Origin: Mesorhizobium sp. DCY119 | Lineage (GTDB): Bacteria; Pseudomonadota; Alphaproteobacteria; Rhizobiales; Rhizobiaceae | Reading direction: 5' to 3' | Assembly (NCBI RefSeq): GCF_003590645.1 | Contig: NZ_CP031834.1 | Coordinates: 310,001 to 374,000 of the forward strand | Length of the DNA stretch: 64,000 nucleotides | Shown: one piece after another, positions 8,260-15,854 of the stretch | How positions within the stretch are numbered: the first letter of the stretch is position 1 | Layout of the letters: every line of letters begins with the position of its first letter | Notes under the pieces: generated by a model | What the model was told of the DNA's origin: nothing | Databases searched by the model: none | Seen by the model: only the letters and a program-made list of their open reading frames with translations | Position numbers and translations under genes: made by a program

Positions 8260-9297
8260 ATGACGAAACTGACGAGACGACAGACATTGGCCGGAATGGG
8301 CGCGCTTGGCGCTGCCGGCGTACTCGGAATGCCGGCGATTGCGCAGGCACGCACGCTGATCGTGCCGACGCTGGGCGGCGTGTGGGAACAGTTCTGGCGC
8401 TCCACCGTCGCGCCCGATTTCGAAAAAGCCTCCGGCGCCAAGGTGACGCTGGATGTCGGCAACGGCCGCGTCTTCGGCGCCAATCTTCGTGCCGCCGGCG
8501 CCGACAAGCCGCCCTACTCGGTCATCATGACCAATGAGGTCTTTGCATCGGGCCTGCGCAAGGAAGGTTTCTTCGAGAAGCTCGATCTCGCCAAGATGCC
8601 CAACTACAACGACCTCTACCCGCTGGCGCAGGTCGCCGACGGTTTTGGCGCCACCGGCGCGATCTCGCCGATCGGCATCGGCTACCGCACCGACATGATA
8701 AAGACGCCGCCAAAGGCCTGGAAAGACCTGTGGACCAACGAGGAATTCAAGGGCCGCATCGGCCTCTACAATTTCGCCAACAGCGCCGGCAAGATGGAGC
8801 TGCTGCTCGCTTCCAAGCTGTTCGGCAAGGACCAGTACGATGTCGATGCCGGCTTCGATGCGCTGGCCAAGCTCGGCCAGGTCGTGCAGGTCGACTTCAA
8901 CCTCTCGACGGCGCTTTCAGCCGGAGAGATCGTGGTAGCGCCCTTCGATTTCGGCGAGATCGCGCGCCTGCGCAAGCAGGGACTGCCGGTCGACTGCATC
9001 GTGCCGGAAGAAGGCATGATCATGTTCGACCAGACCATCAGCATCCTGAAGAACGGCCCGGAAAAGGAGCTCGCCTATGAATATGCGAATTACCTTCTGT
9101 CGCCGGAAGTTCAGACGCTGATGGCCAAGGAATTCTTTGTGTCACCGACCAATTCGAAGGTTGTCATTCCGGACGACCTGAAGGCCGATGTTCCGGTATC
9201 GGGCGAGGCCATGTCCAAGATCCTGACATGGGACTGGGATTTTGTGAACGAAAAGCAGGGCGATCTCGCCGAACGCTGGGCAAAGACCATCCAGTAG
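8260..9297 (+). CDS. ABC transporter solute-binding protein, polyamine/iron type, Tat-exported
   Basis: 345 residues from ATG 8260, chosen because AAGGGGA precedes it by 7 bases; an in-frame ATG at 8236 has no such site. The N-terminus is a twin-arginine signal (TRRQTLAGMGALGAAGVLG, cleavage near AQA-RT). The mature protein is a type II periplasmic binding fold of the PotD/AfuA class (LIVPTLGGVWEQFW, GIGYRTDMIK, AWKDLWTNEEFKGRIGLYNF). It delivers the ligand to the permeases encoded next. Ligand unknown: polyamine, Fe(III) complex or a nucleobase-like compound are possible. A strong hairpin follows the stop. Confidence 0.88.
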   Translation: MTKLTRRQTLAGMGALGAAGVLGMPAIAQARTLIVPTLGGVWEQFWRSTVAPDFEKASGAKVTLDVGNGRVFGANLRAAGADKPPYSVIMTNEVFASGLRKEGFFEKLDLAKMPNYNDLYPLAQVADGFGATGAISPIGIGYRTDMIKTPPKAWKDLWTNEEFKGRIGLYNFANSAGKMELLLASKLFGKDQYDVDAGFDALAKLGQVVQVDFNLSTALSAGEIVVAPFDFGEIARLRKQGLPVDCIVPEEGMIMFDQTISILKNGPEKELAYEYANYLLSPEVQTLMAKEFFVSPTNSKVVIPDDLKADVPVSGEAMSKILTWDWDFVNEKQGDLAERWAKTIQ

Positions 9298-9311
9298 GTA
9301 GTCCGGAGCAT

Positions 9312-9349
9312 AGCCGGCGCATTCCGTCTGGCGACGGGATGCGCCGGCT
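9312..9349 (+). promoter_or_regulatory. Intercistronic stem-loop after the binding-protein gene
   Basis: Arms AGCCGGCGCATTCCGTC (9312-9328) and GACGGGATGCGCCGGCT (9333-9349) pair over 17 positions with one G-U wobble around a TGGC loop. There is no U tract, so this is more likely an mRNA-stabilising or partial-termination element than a full terminator. It starts 15 bases after the binding-protein stop. Confidence 0.75.
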
Positions 9350-9412
9350 GCCTTATTCGCCGGGCGCAGCCAAGCCGCGCGCCGGCAGCATAGCGATGTG
9401 GAGAATTGATCA

Positions 9413-10471
9413 ATGACAGAGGTTAGCATCGAGAAGCTGACCAAGACCTTCGGCAGCGCGCGCGCCGTCGACGGCATTTCCGTCCGCATTGCAAACGGTG
9501 AATTCATCTCGCTGCTCGGCCCTTCCGGCTGCGGCAAGACGACGACGCTGAAGATGATCGCCGGCTTCGAGGATGTCAGCGGCGGCGCGATCCGCTTCGA
9601 CGGGCAGGACGTGGTCAACGTGCCGGCCGAAAAGCGCGATATCGGCATGGTGTTCCAGAACTATGCGCTGTTTCCGCATATGACGGTGGAGCAGAACCTC
9701 GCCTTCGGGCTGGAGATGCGCAAGGTCGCCAAGCCGGAGATGCGCAGCCGCATTTCCCGCGTGCTGGAGATGGTGCAGCTTACCGGGTATGCCGAGCGCT
9801 ATCCGCGCCAGCTTTCCGGCGGCCAGCAGCAGCGCGTAGCGCTTGGCCGCGCGCTGGTGATCGAACCCAAGATCCTGCTGCTCGACGAGCCGCTCGCCAA
9901 TCTCGACGCCAAGTTGCGCGAGGAAATGCGCGTCTTCATCCGCGACCTGCAGCGCCGCGTCGGCATCACCACAGTCTATGTCACGCATGACCAGGCCGAG
10001 GCCATGACCATGTCCGATCGCGTCGTCGTCATGTTCGGCGGCCGCATCGCCCAGATCGGCGTGCCTGCCGATATCTATGAACGGCCTGAGAATCTGGATG
10101 TCGCGCAGTTCGTCGGCCAGGTGAATCTGGTCAAGGGCACCGTGCGCGAAGGCGGCAGCGACGGCCGTTGCGCCGTGGAAACGACGTTCGGTGTCATCGA
10201 AGTCCATAGCGCCCGGATGCATGCGCCGGGAACCGCGGTCACGCTCACCTTACGGCCGGAAGCCATCGAGCTTGGCGCACCCGGCAAGGGTGCGAAGGGC
10301 ACGGTGCTTTCCAGCTATTACTCCGGCAGCCTGATCGACTACCGCATCGAACTCGAGGGCGGCGAGATCATCCACACGCAGGCATTTCCCCACAACCGCT
10401 TCGCCGACAAGGCACGGGTCGGGGTTTCCGCACCCGCCGACCGCTTCTGGCTGCTGGGAGCCGCGGCATGA
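9413..10471 (+). CDS. ABC transporter ATP-binding protein, PotA-like
   Basis: 352 residues. The nucleotide-binding domain (1-235) shows Walker A GPSGCGKTTTL, Q-loop FQNYALFPHMTV, signature LSGGQQQR, Walker B ILLLDEPLANLD and the H-loop VTHDQAEA. A C-terminal TOBE-like region (about 245-352) is typical of the spermidine/putrescine, Fe(III) and maltose-type ATPases. It energises the import of the ligand bound by the 8260-9297 protein. Its stop overlaps the next permease start by 4 bases, so translation is probably coupled. Confidence 0.93.
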   Translation: MTEVSIEKLTKTFGSARAVDGISVRIANGEFISLLGPSGCGKTTTLKMIAGFEDVSGGAIRFDGQDVVNVPAEKRDIGMVFQNYALFPHMTVEQNLAFGLEMRKVAKPEMRSRISRVLEMVQLTGYAERYPRQLSGGQQQRVALGRALVIEPKILLLDEPLANLDAKLREEMRVFIRDLQRRVGITTVYVTHDQAEAMTMSDRVVVMFGGRIAQIGVPADIYERPENLDVAQFVGQVNLVKGTVREGGSDGRCAVETTFGVIEVHSARMHAPGTAVTLTLRPEAIELGAPGKGAKGTVLSSYYSGSLIDYRIELEGGEIIHTQAFPHNRFADKARVGVSAPADRFWLLGAAA

Positions 10472-11328
10472 CACCGGGTAGAACAAAGGGCATCGGCCCT
10501 TATCTGCTGATCCTGCCGGCGGTGCTGCTGCTCGGCATTTTTCTCGTGCTGCCCTATCTCAACATCGTCTTGATGAGCTTTCGCGTGCCGGGCCAGGGCA
10601 CGCCCTATGGCGTGGGCTTTACCGCCGGCAATTACGTCAAATTCTTCACCGACAGTTTTTACATCATGCAGGTGGTCAACACGCTGTGGATCGGCCTGCT
10701 GACGACCGCCATCTGCCTCGTCGTCGGCTTTCCCGTCGCCTGGCAGCTCGCCAGGGCCGACATGAAATTTCGCGGGCTGGCCTATGGGCTGGTGCTGTCG
10801 CCGCTCTTGGTCGGCATCGTCATCCGCAGCTATGGCTGGACGATCCTGCTTGGCAACAACGGGCTGATCAACCGCACGCTGATGAATATCGGCCTGATCG
10901 AGCGGCCGCTGCCGCTGATGTACAATGCGCTCGGCATCGTCATTGCGCTGGTGCATGTCTTCCTGCCCTTCATGATCCTGCCGATCATGGCGGCGATCCA
11001 GGGCGTCGATCCTTCGCTGCATGCCGCGGCGCGCTCGCTTGGTGCCTCGAAGACAACGGCTTTCCGCCGCATCATCCTGCCGCTGTCGCTGCCGGGCATA
11101 CAGGCCGGCTGCATCCTCGTCTTCGTGCTGTCGCTCAGCGCCTATGTGACGCCGTCGCTGATCGGCGGCCTGCGCGTGAAAACCATGGCCGTGACGGTGG
11201 TCGACGCGCTGATCGACACGTTCCAGTGGCCGTTCGGCTCGGCACTGGCGCTCTGCCTGTCGGTGACGGGCGCGATCGCCGTGGTGATCTTTGCCCGCCT
11301 GACGCGCATGAAATGGAAGGCATCCTGA
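10468..11328 (+). CDS. ABC transporter permease, PotB-like
   Basis: 286 residues with about six transmembrane helices, beginning with a hydrophobic segment at 10-30 (YLLILPAVLLLGIFLVLPYL). The cytoplasmic EAA-type loop reads HAAARSLGASKTTAFRRIILP around 190-210. It forms the inner-membrane channel with the next gene. ATGA overlaps the end of the ATPase gene. Confidence 0.92.
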   Translation: MTPGRTKGIGPYLLILPAVLLLGIFLVLPYLNIVLMSFRVPGQGTPYGVGFTAGNYVKFFTDSFYIMQVVNTLWIGLLTTAICLVVGFPVAWQLARADMKFRGLAYGLVLSPLLVGIVIRSYGWTILLGNNGLINRTLMNIGLIERPLPLMYNALGIVIALVHVFLPFMILPIMAAIQGVDPSLHAAARSLGASKTTAFRRIILPLSLPGIQAGCILVFVLSLSAYVTPSLIGGLRVKTMAVTVVDALIDTFQWPFGSALALCLSVTGAIAVVIFARLTRMKWKAS

Positions 11329-11329
11329 C

Positions 11330-12112
11330 ATGTCGAGAAAAGTTCTCACGGTCTACTGTCTTCTCGTCTACGCCTTCCTGCTGGCGCCGATCCTCGTGGT
11401 CGTTGGGGCTTCGTTCAATGCGGGCTCGTTCCTGACCTTCCCGCCGCAGGGCCTGTCGCTGCGCTGGTACGTGACCTTCTTCAACAATGAAGTGTTCATG
11501 CGGGCGATAAGAACATCGCTGTGGGTGGCGGCGGTCTCGACCGTCATTTCAACGCTGATCGGCACGGCCGCGGCGCTCTATTATGTGCAGCATGCGGGCC
11601 GTGGCAAGGAAGCGATCCGCATCGCCATGCTCTCGCCGCTGCTGCTGCCGGAAGTGCTGACGGCGATCTCGCTGCTGTTCTTCGTCTATTCGGTCGGCAT
11701 CGGCACGCAGACGATGTTCGCCATGATCGTCGGCCATGTGCTGATCACGCTGCCTTTCGTCTTCATCAACGTCTCGGCCTCGCTGGAAACCTTCGATCCG
11801 GCGTGGGACATGGCGGCACGCAGCCTGGGCGCGGGACGTTTCACGCGCTTCCGCCGCATCATGCTGCCGCTGATCAAGCCCGGCGTCATCGGCGGCGCGC
11901 TGTTTGCCTTCATCATCTCCTTCGACATCTTCACCATCTCCTTCATGCTGAAGGGGATCGGAACGTCGACATTGCCGATCCAGCTCTTCGACTATCTGCG
12001 CACCAACTTCACGCCGGAGGCGGCAGCCGTCTCGACCGTGTCGATCGTGCTGACGCTGGTGGTGGTGATCGTGTCGGAAAAGGTGCTGGGCCTGCGCATT
12101 CACCGCTTCTGA
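11330..12112 (+). CDS. ABC transporter permease, PotC-like
   Basis: 260 residues with about six transmembrane helices and an EAA-type loop DMAARSLGAGRFTRFRRIMLP near 163-183. It begins one base after the stop of the first permease and closes the four-gene importer. A small perfect hairpin lies downstream. Confidence 0.92.
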   Translation: MSRKVLTVYCLLVYAFLLAPILVVVGASFNAGSFLTFPPQGLSLRWYVTFFNNEVFMRAIRTSLWVAAVSTVISTLIGTAAALYYVQHAGRGKEAIRIAMLSPLLLPEVLTAISLLFFVYSVGIGTQTMFAMIVGHVLITLPFVFINVSASLETFDPAWDMAARSLGAGRFTRFRRIMLPLIKPGVIGGALFAFIISFDIFTISFMLKGIGTSTLPIQLFDYLRTNFTPEAAAVSTVSIVLTLVVVIVSEKVLGLRIHRF

Positions 12113-12137
12113 CGGGCTTTTCGCCGGCAAAACAGTA

Positions 12138-12159
12138 TCGCCGCAGGCCAATGCGGCGA
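12138..12159 (+). terminator. Possible 3'-end hairpin of the importer operon
   Basis: TCGCCGCA, a GGCCAA loop, then TGCGGCGA gives a perfect 8-base stem 25 bases after the last permease stop. No U tract follows (the next bases are ACCCCCGCC), so it is at best a weak or Rho-assisted terminator. Confidence 0.35.
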
Positions 12160-12399
12160 ACCCCCGCCAAACCATCTAGCTCGTCCGGTGCAAAAAAGCG
12201 CCTGCGGACAGTCAGTTCGTAGGAGGCACATGCTACCGCCAACGGGCGAATGCATAACCACCTTTTCCCATCTGCCAATAAGCACCGTCCATGACTGATG
12301 GTGGGCTCTGGCCAATAACAGGCAACAGGTCAGCAAGAGGCTCGGCGACACTTTTTGAATCCACTCGTGAAGCTCGCCGAGCCTCATGAACCGTGAAAG

Positions 12400-12591
12400 A
12401 TGGGCGAAAGAATGGACATCGTTGACGAAATGCTGGGCATGGCGCGGGACCCGGCCACCTTCACCAAGGACGATCTGGCCGAGATGGTGCTCGTTGCCGC
12501 GACCGAGATCATCAAGCTTCGGCAGTTTCCGCCGGTCTGGGTGAAGCAGGCTGGCACAACCGGCTCGCGCCGGGTAAAGCGCGCGGCCTGA
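12400..12591 (+). CDS. Small hypothetical protein
   Basis: 63 residues from ATG 12400, or 59 from ATG 12412 (MDIVDEMLGMARDP). The translation has an acidic, helical N-terminal half with regular heptad-like hydrophobics (DDLAEMVLVAATEIIKLRQF) and a basic tail ending RRVKRAA. Composition is protein-like rather than a frame artefact, and it stands alone between two plus-strand units. The ribosome-binding site is poor for both starts. I do not recognise a family. Confidence 0.45.
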   Translation: MGERMDIVDEMLGMARDPATFTKDDLAEMVLVAATEIIKLRQFPPVWVKQAGTTGSRRVKRAA

Positions 12592-12704
12592 CCGCAGCAA
12601 CCAGAGCGGACGCAGCAACCTGCAGGGGTAAAAAACCTCGCCGGCACTTCAATCCTCGCGCGAAAGCCCCTAAAATACATGCGGGGGCGTCGTGAGAGAT
12701 TCGC

Positions 12705-13982
12705 ATGCTTGCAGACGTCGCAGCGCCGTTTGCGCTGACCTTCCGCTTGTTGTGGCGTTTCTGGCCGCAGCTTGTCGCACTCGTGCTCATAGGCATCATA
12801 GCCGGCGACCTGCTTATGCTGCTCGCCGCCAAGGCCGCCTTTCTCAACCACATGCTGGGGCTGGCGCTGCTGACATTCGTCGCGCTGACCCAACTGATCG
12901 TCACCGTCGCGATGTTCCAGGTGCTGCGGCCGGGACTGCCGGAAATCAGTGCTGCGCAGGAAGAGGCCGAAAGCGAAGCGGCAGGGCCGGCGAAAGACCG
13001 CGGCAAGACGCGCTTTGCCTCGATGATCACCATCGCGCTCCTGCCCTTCTTCGCCTACTACGCCACATGGGGTTTTCTCGGCGATACGGTGCGGCAATAT
13101 TCACGCATGGCGCTCGACATGGCGCCCTTCGGCGAGCGCGCCAACGTTCTCGACGTGCTGGATTCGCGCTGGCTGCTGGTGTCGGTGGCCATTTCCTGGG
13201 CGGTACGAAAGCTGGCCCAGACCATGCAGAAAAGGTCGGCCTACTCCTTCTGGCAGATCGTCGTCGTGATCTGCGAGACCAACTGGATCTTCGTCGGTCT
13301 CTATGTGCTCAGCCGCTGGAAGGACGACTGGCTGGCCTGGGTCATGAGCCGCAATTTCTGGAGCTATTTCCAGGCCATGAACGACATGGTCGTCTCTTCG
13401 GCGCACGCGGCCTCCATGATGCCTGTGGAAGTGTCGTCGATCGGGCTGGCGACGACGCTGAACAATCTGTTCTGGTACATGATGCTGCCGGTGATCTGGC
13501 TGGTGATGACCGCGCTGGTCTATGGCTACGACGTGCGCGACGACAAGGAACTGATGCGCATCCACAGCCGCGTCGAGCGCTTCGGCGAGCGCTACAAGGC
13601 GGTGCCGGCTTTCCTGCGCGATTTTGTCGAGCATTTCATCAGCGGCTATCGCTCGCGCTATCTGCCGATCGCCAATGGCGTGCGCATCACACTGAGTTCG
13701 GGCGTTATCCTGATCGTCACGCTGATCGTCGGCTATCGCTTCATCGACTGGGCCGCCGCGTGGCTCTGGCTCGGCTCGGCGTGGCTGATCGGCCCGCACG
13801 ACCTCGATCTCTGGCAGATCCTTTCGAAGGGCGTGTCGCTGCTGTTCGGCAGTCCCTTCCAGGATTCGTCCACCGGCATCCTCATCGAGCCGCTACGCAT
13901 CTGCTTTCTCGCCGCGATCCTCGAAACAGCCTTCTCGCTGCCGAAACGCGCGCAGGCAGCGGTGCCGCAGCCGGCAGAATGA
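12705..13982 (+). CDS. Polytopic inner-membrane protein of unknown function
   Basis: 425 residues. Hydrophobic segments near 20-40, 48-72, 103-122, 155-172, 184-203, 250-275, 325-345, 350-370 and 390-405 predict roughly eight or nine transmembrane helices. A charged loop about 78-100 (ISAAQEEAESEAAGPAKDRGK) and another near 280-320 (YGYDVRDDKELMRIHSRVERFGERYK) are probably cytoplasmic. No transporter or enzyme motif is recognised. Its stop codon abuts, without a single intervening base, the stop of the minus-strand gene 13983-14558, and the three minus-strand genes beyond are also membrane-anchored unknowns. The four may form one system. Confidence 0.8.
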   Translation: MLADVAAPFALTFRLLWRFWPQLVALVLIGIIAGDLLMLLAAKAAFLNHMLGLALLTFVALTQLIVTVAMFQVLRPGLPEISAAQEEAESEAAGPAKDRGKTRFASMITIALLPFFAYYATWGFLGDTVRQYSRMALDMAPFGERANVLDVLDSRWLLVSVAISWAVRKLAQTMQKRSAYSFWQIVVVICETNWIFVGLYVLSRWKDDWLAWVMSRNFWSYFQAMNDMVVSSAHAASMMPVEVSSIGLATTLNNLFWYMMLPVIWLVMTALVYGYDVRDDKELMRIHSRVERFGERYKAVPAFLRDFVEHFISGYRSRYLPIANGVRITLSSGVILIVTLIVGYRFIDWAAAWLWLGSAWLIGPHDLDLWQILSKGVSLLFGSPFQDSSTGILIEPLRICFLAAILETAFSLPKRAQAAVPQPAE

Positions 13983-14558
13983 TCAGGAGCGTTTGAAGCG
14001 CAGATAATACGGCCGCTCGCTGCCGAGCCCGACCGTCGGTACGACGGTGGCGAGTGCTTCCTTCGGGATGACGAAGGTTTCGCGGATCTTGACGGTGTCG
14101 CCCGTCTTGGCGCCTGAAAAGACCGTCGAATTGCAGGTCGCCATGTCATCGACACGCGAATTGCTGACATAGGATGGCAGCCACGAACGTCCGGCGGCAT
14201 CGACAAGGCTGATCTTGCAGCCAAGCCAGGCCTGTTCGAGATTGGCGTCGCCGATCCTGACGGTGAAATCGACGAAGACCGGCGCGGAATCGGGCGGGAT
14301 GCGCAGCGAGCTCGTGTCCTTCATCGTCTGCATGTTGTCCAGCCGCCAGTCGCTGCCGCCGAAATGCACATCCTTAAGCGGCTCCGCCTCGCGCGCAACG
14401 AGGTCGTTCAGCGTGAGATAGTCGACCACCTGGCTGTAGGCCGAAACACCCAGCGTGGCCGGCACAAGAACCAAAAGCATCCACAGAGCCCGGCGACGCC
14501 ACTTCCGCTCCGCCCCATCATACTCGGGCTCGTCAACGGCGGTATCTGAAACGGTCAT
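13983..14558 (-). CDS. Hypothetical single-pass membrane protein, DUF4352-like extracytoplasmic domain
   Basis: 191 residues: a charged cytoplasmic N-terminus (1-25, ending KWRRR), one transmembrane helix (about 26-45, ALWMLLVLVPATLGVSAYSQ), then a periplasmic beta-rich domain. The pattern PVFVDFTVRIGD, then LVDAAGRSWLPS, then IRETFVIPKEAL resembles the strand order of DUF4352-type immunoglobulin-like domains; this is a by-eye resemblance. Two cysteines (in LGCKISL and MATCNST) could form a disulphide. It starts 11 bases after the next gene of the minus-strand trio. Confidence 0.72.
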   Translation of the reverse strand: MTVSDTAVDEPEYDGAERKWRRRALWMLLVLVPATLGVSAYSQVVDYLTLNDLVAREAEPLKDVHFGGSDWRLDNMQTMKDTSSLRIPPDSAPVFVDFTVRIGDANLEQAWLGCKISLVDAAGRSWLPSYVSNSRVDDMATCNSTVFSGAKTGDTVKIRETFVIPKEALATVVPTVGLGSERPYYLRFKRS

Positions 14559-14569
14559 CAGCCCCTTCC

Positions 14570-15148
14570 TCAGATTGGCTGATCGAGATCAAGGATGTCG
14601 ACGACGCCCTGCGGCACGCCGTCAGGTCCGAGCTGCAGCCGGTCCAGCGCGATGTTCGCCTGCGAGTCGAGGGCGGAGAAGACGGCATGCTGAAACACCA
14701 GCGTCGCATTTCCAATCTCGCCCGGCGGCAGCTCGAACAGGAACAGGCCGCGTTGCGGAAGACCGGGGGCGACGGAGATCGGCGGCAGGTCGGAGCGGGA
14801 AGAGAACCGTTCCGTCTGATGATACTTCAATCCAGTCGGCCCCAGCCAGGTGGCTGCGCCAACCCCGGTCGTCCTGTCGCGGGCGGCAACATCCGCAGCC
14901 ACCACCGCCCACAGCCCGCCGGTGGTCAAGGTTCTCTGCTTGCCGAATTCGATTGCTTTCAGCTCGCGTGCAAAAACGACCTTGCCGATCTGCACATCAA
15001 AGAGACGCGTTTCAACCTTGTCCGCCATCGAGCCATGGACAGGTATCGGCGCGATGAGATCCTTGTAACGCGGCTTTGACGACTGCATGCCATAGCAGAG
15101 GATCGCCGCCGCACCGAGTGCAGCAATGTTGAAGACCCAGCGCATCAT
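14570..15148 (-). CDS. Hypothetical membrane-anchored protein, second of the trio
   Basis: 192 residues. An N-terminal hydrophobic segment (about 4-20, WVFNIAALGAAAILCYG) is a membrane anchor or uncleaved signal. The rest is extracytoplasmic and repeats the same loose plan as its neighbours: a VVAADVAARD strand, a central GLKYHQTERF, an APGLPQRGLFLFELPPGE segment, and a final strand. The start ATG overlaps the stop of the upstream gene by 4 bases, so translation is probably coupled. No characterised family recognised. Confidence 0.72.
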   Translation of the reverse strand: MMRWVFNIAALGAAAILCYGMQSSKPRYKDLIAPIPVHGSMADKVETRLFDVQIGKVVFARELKAIEFGKQRTLTTGGLWAVVAADVAARDRTTGVGAATWLGPTGLKYHQTERFSSRSDLPPISVAPGLPQRGLFLFELPPGEIGNATLVFQHAVFSALDSQANIALDRLQLGPDGVPQGVVDILDLDQPI

Positions 15149-15732
15149 GACTGGCCCTCCGCGGCTTTCGCCTCGACCGGCATTTCAACGCGGCCCAGCT
15201 CCCGCTCGTTGAACCAGCCCGGCGTGCCGTAGAGATTGTCCTGCGGCTTGTAGGTCTTGGTGTTCACGACGAGAGGAAGCTCATCCGGCAAGGCAACCGC
15301 CTTGGGGAAGGTCCAGACATAGGCCATGCGTTCCATCATGCCGGGATGGAGCGCCGGCGTCATGCTGCCGTCGCGGGTCAGGATGACGGCCGGCTGCTCG
15401 CTCTGCCCGCCAAGTGGCGGCGCAAGCTGGAACAGCGTGAAATAGTCCTTCATCGATTCGACGGTGCGGTTGGTCATCTCGACCTCGAGCACCAGCGCCT
15501 GCTGATCCTGCTTGACCGGCAGGTCGTAAACCCGGTCGGTGCCGACATAGGCCCGCAATGGCCGCACGAGCCACTGGCCCGTCTCGATCTGGCTGTCGCG
15601 CGCCAGCACCGGTGTTTCCGGCTGCGGCAGCGCGCCGAAGGCGCCGAGCAGGCCCGCTACCGTAACCGCCGCCAGGGTTCCCGCACCGACGGTGAACCAC
15701 GTTTTCACTTTGCCGCGTATCGCGCCGAACAT
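15145..15732 (-). CDS. Hypothetical membrane-anchored protein, first of the trio
   Basis: 195 residues from ATG 15732, preferred over a GTG at 15771 because AGGGGAACGG lies just upstream. A basic N-terminus (AIRGKVKTW) and one transmembrane helix (about 12-33) anchor a periplasmic domain with LVLEVEMTNRTVESM, FTLFQLAPPLGGQ, PALHPGM and VWTFPKAVALPDELPLVV, the same strand-G-turn-PG-strand plan as the other two. The C-terminus is acidic and alanine-rich. The operon reads 15732 to 13983 with a 4-base overlap and an 11-base gap. Confidence 0.72.
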   Translation of the reverse strand: MFGAIRGKVKTWFTVGAGTLAAVTVAGLLGAFGALPQPETPVLARDSQIETGQWLVRPLRAYVGTDRVYDLPVKQDQQALVLEVEMTNRTVESMKDYFTLFQLAPPLGGQSEQPAVILTRDGSMTPALHPGMMERMAYVWTFPKAVALPDELPLVVNTKTYKPQDNLYGTPGWFNERELGRVEMPVEAKAAEGQS

Positions 15733-15854
15733 GGGTTCCGTTCCCCTATTTCGAATCGATAAGCGCCCCACCGGCTATAACTTAAGAGCTAAATCCTTTG
15801 GATGGAACCGCCAGCGCGAGCACAACCGCCGCGATTGGAGCGGAACGCGGTGAA

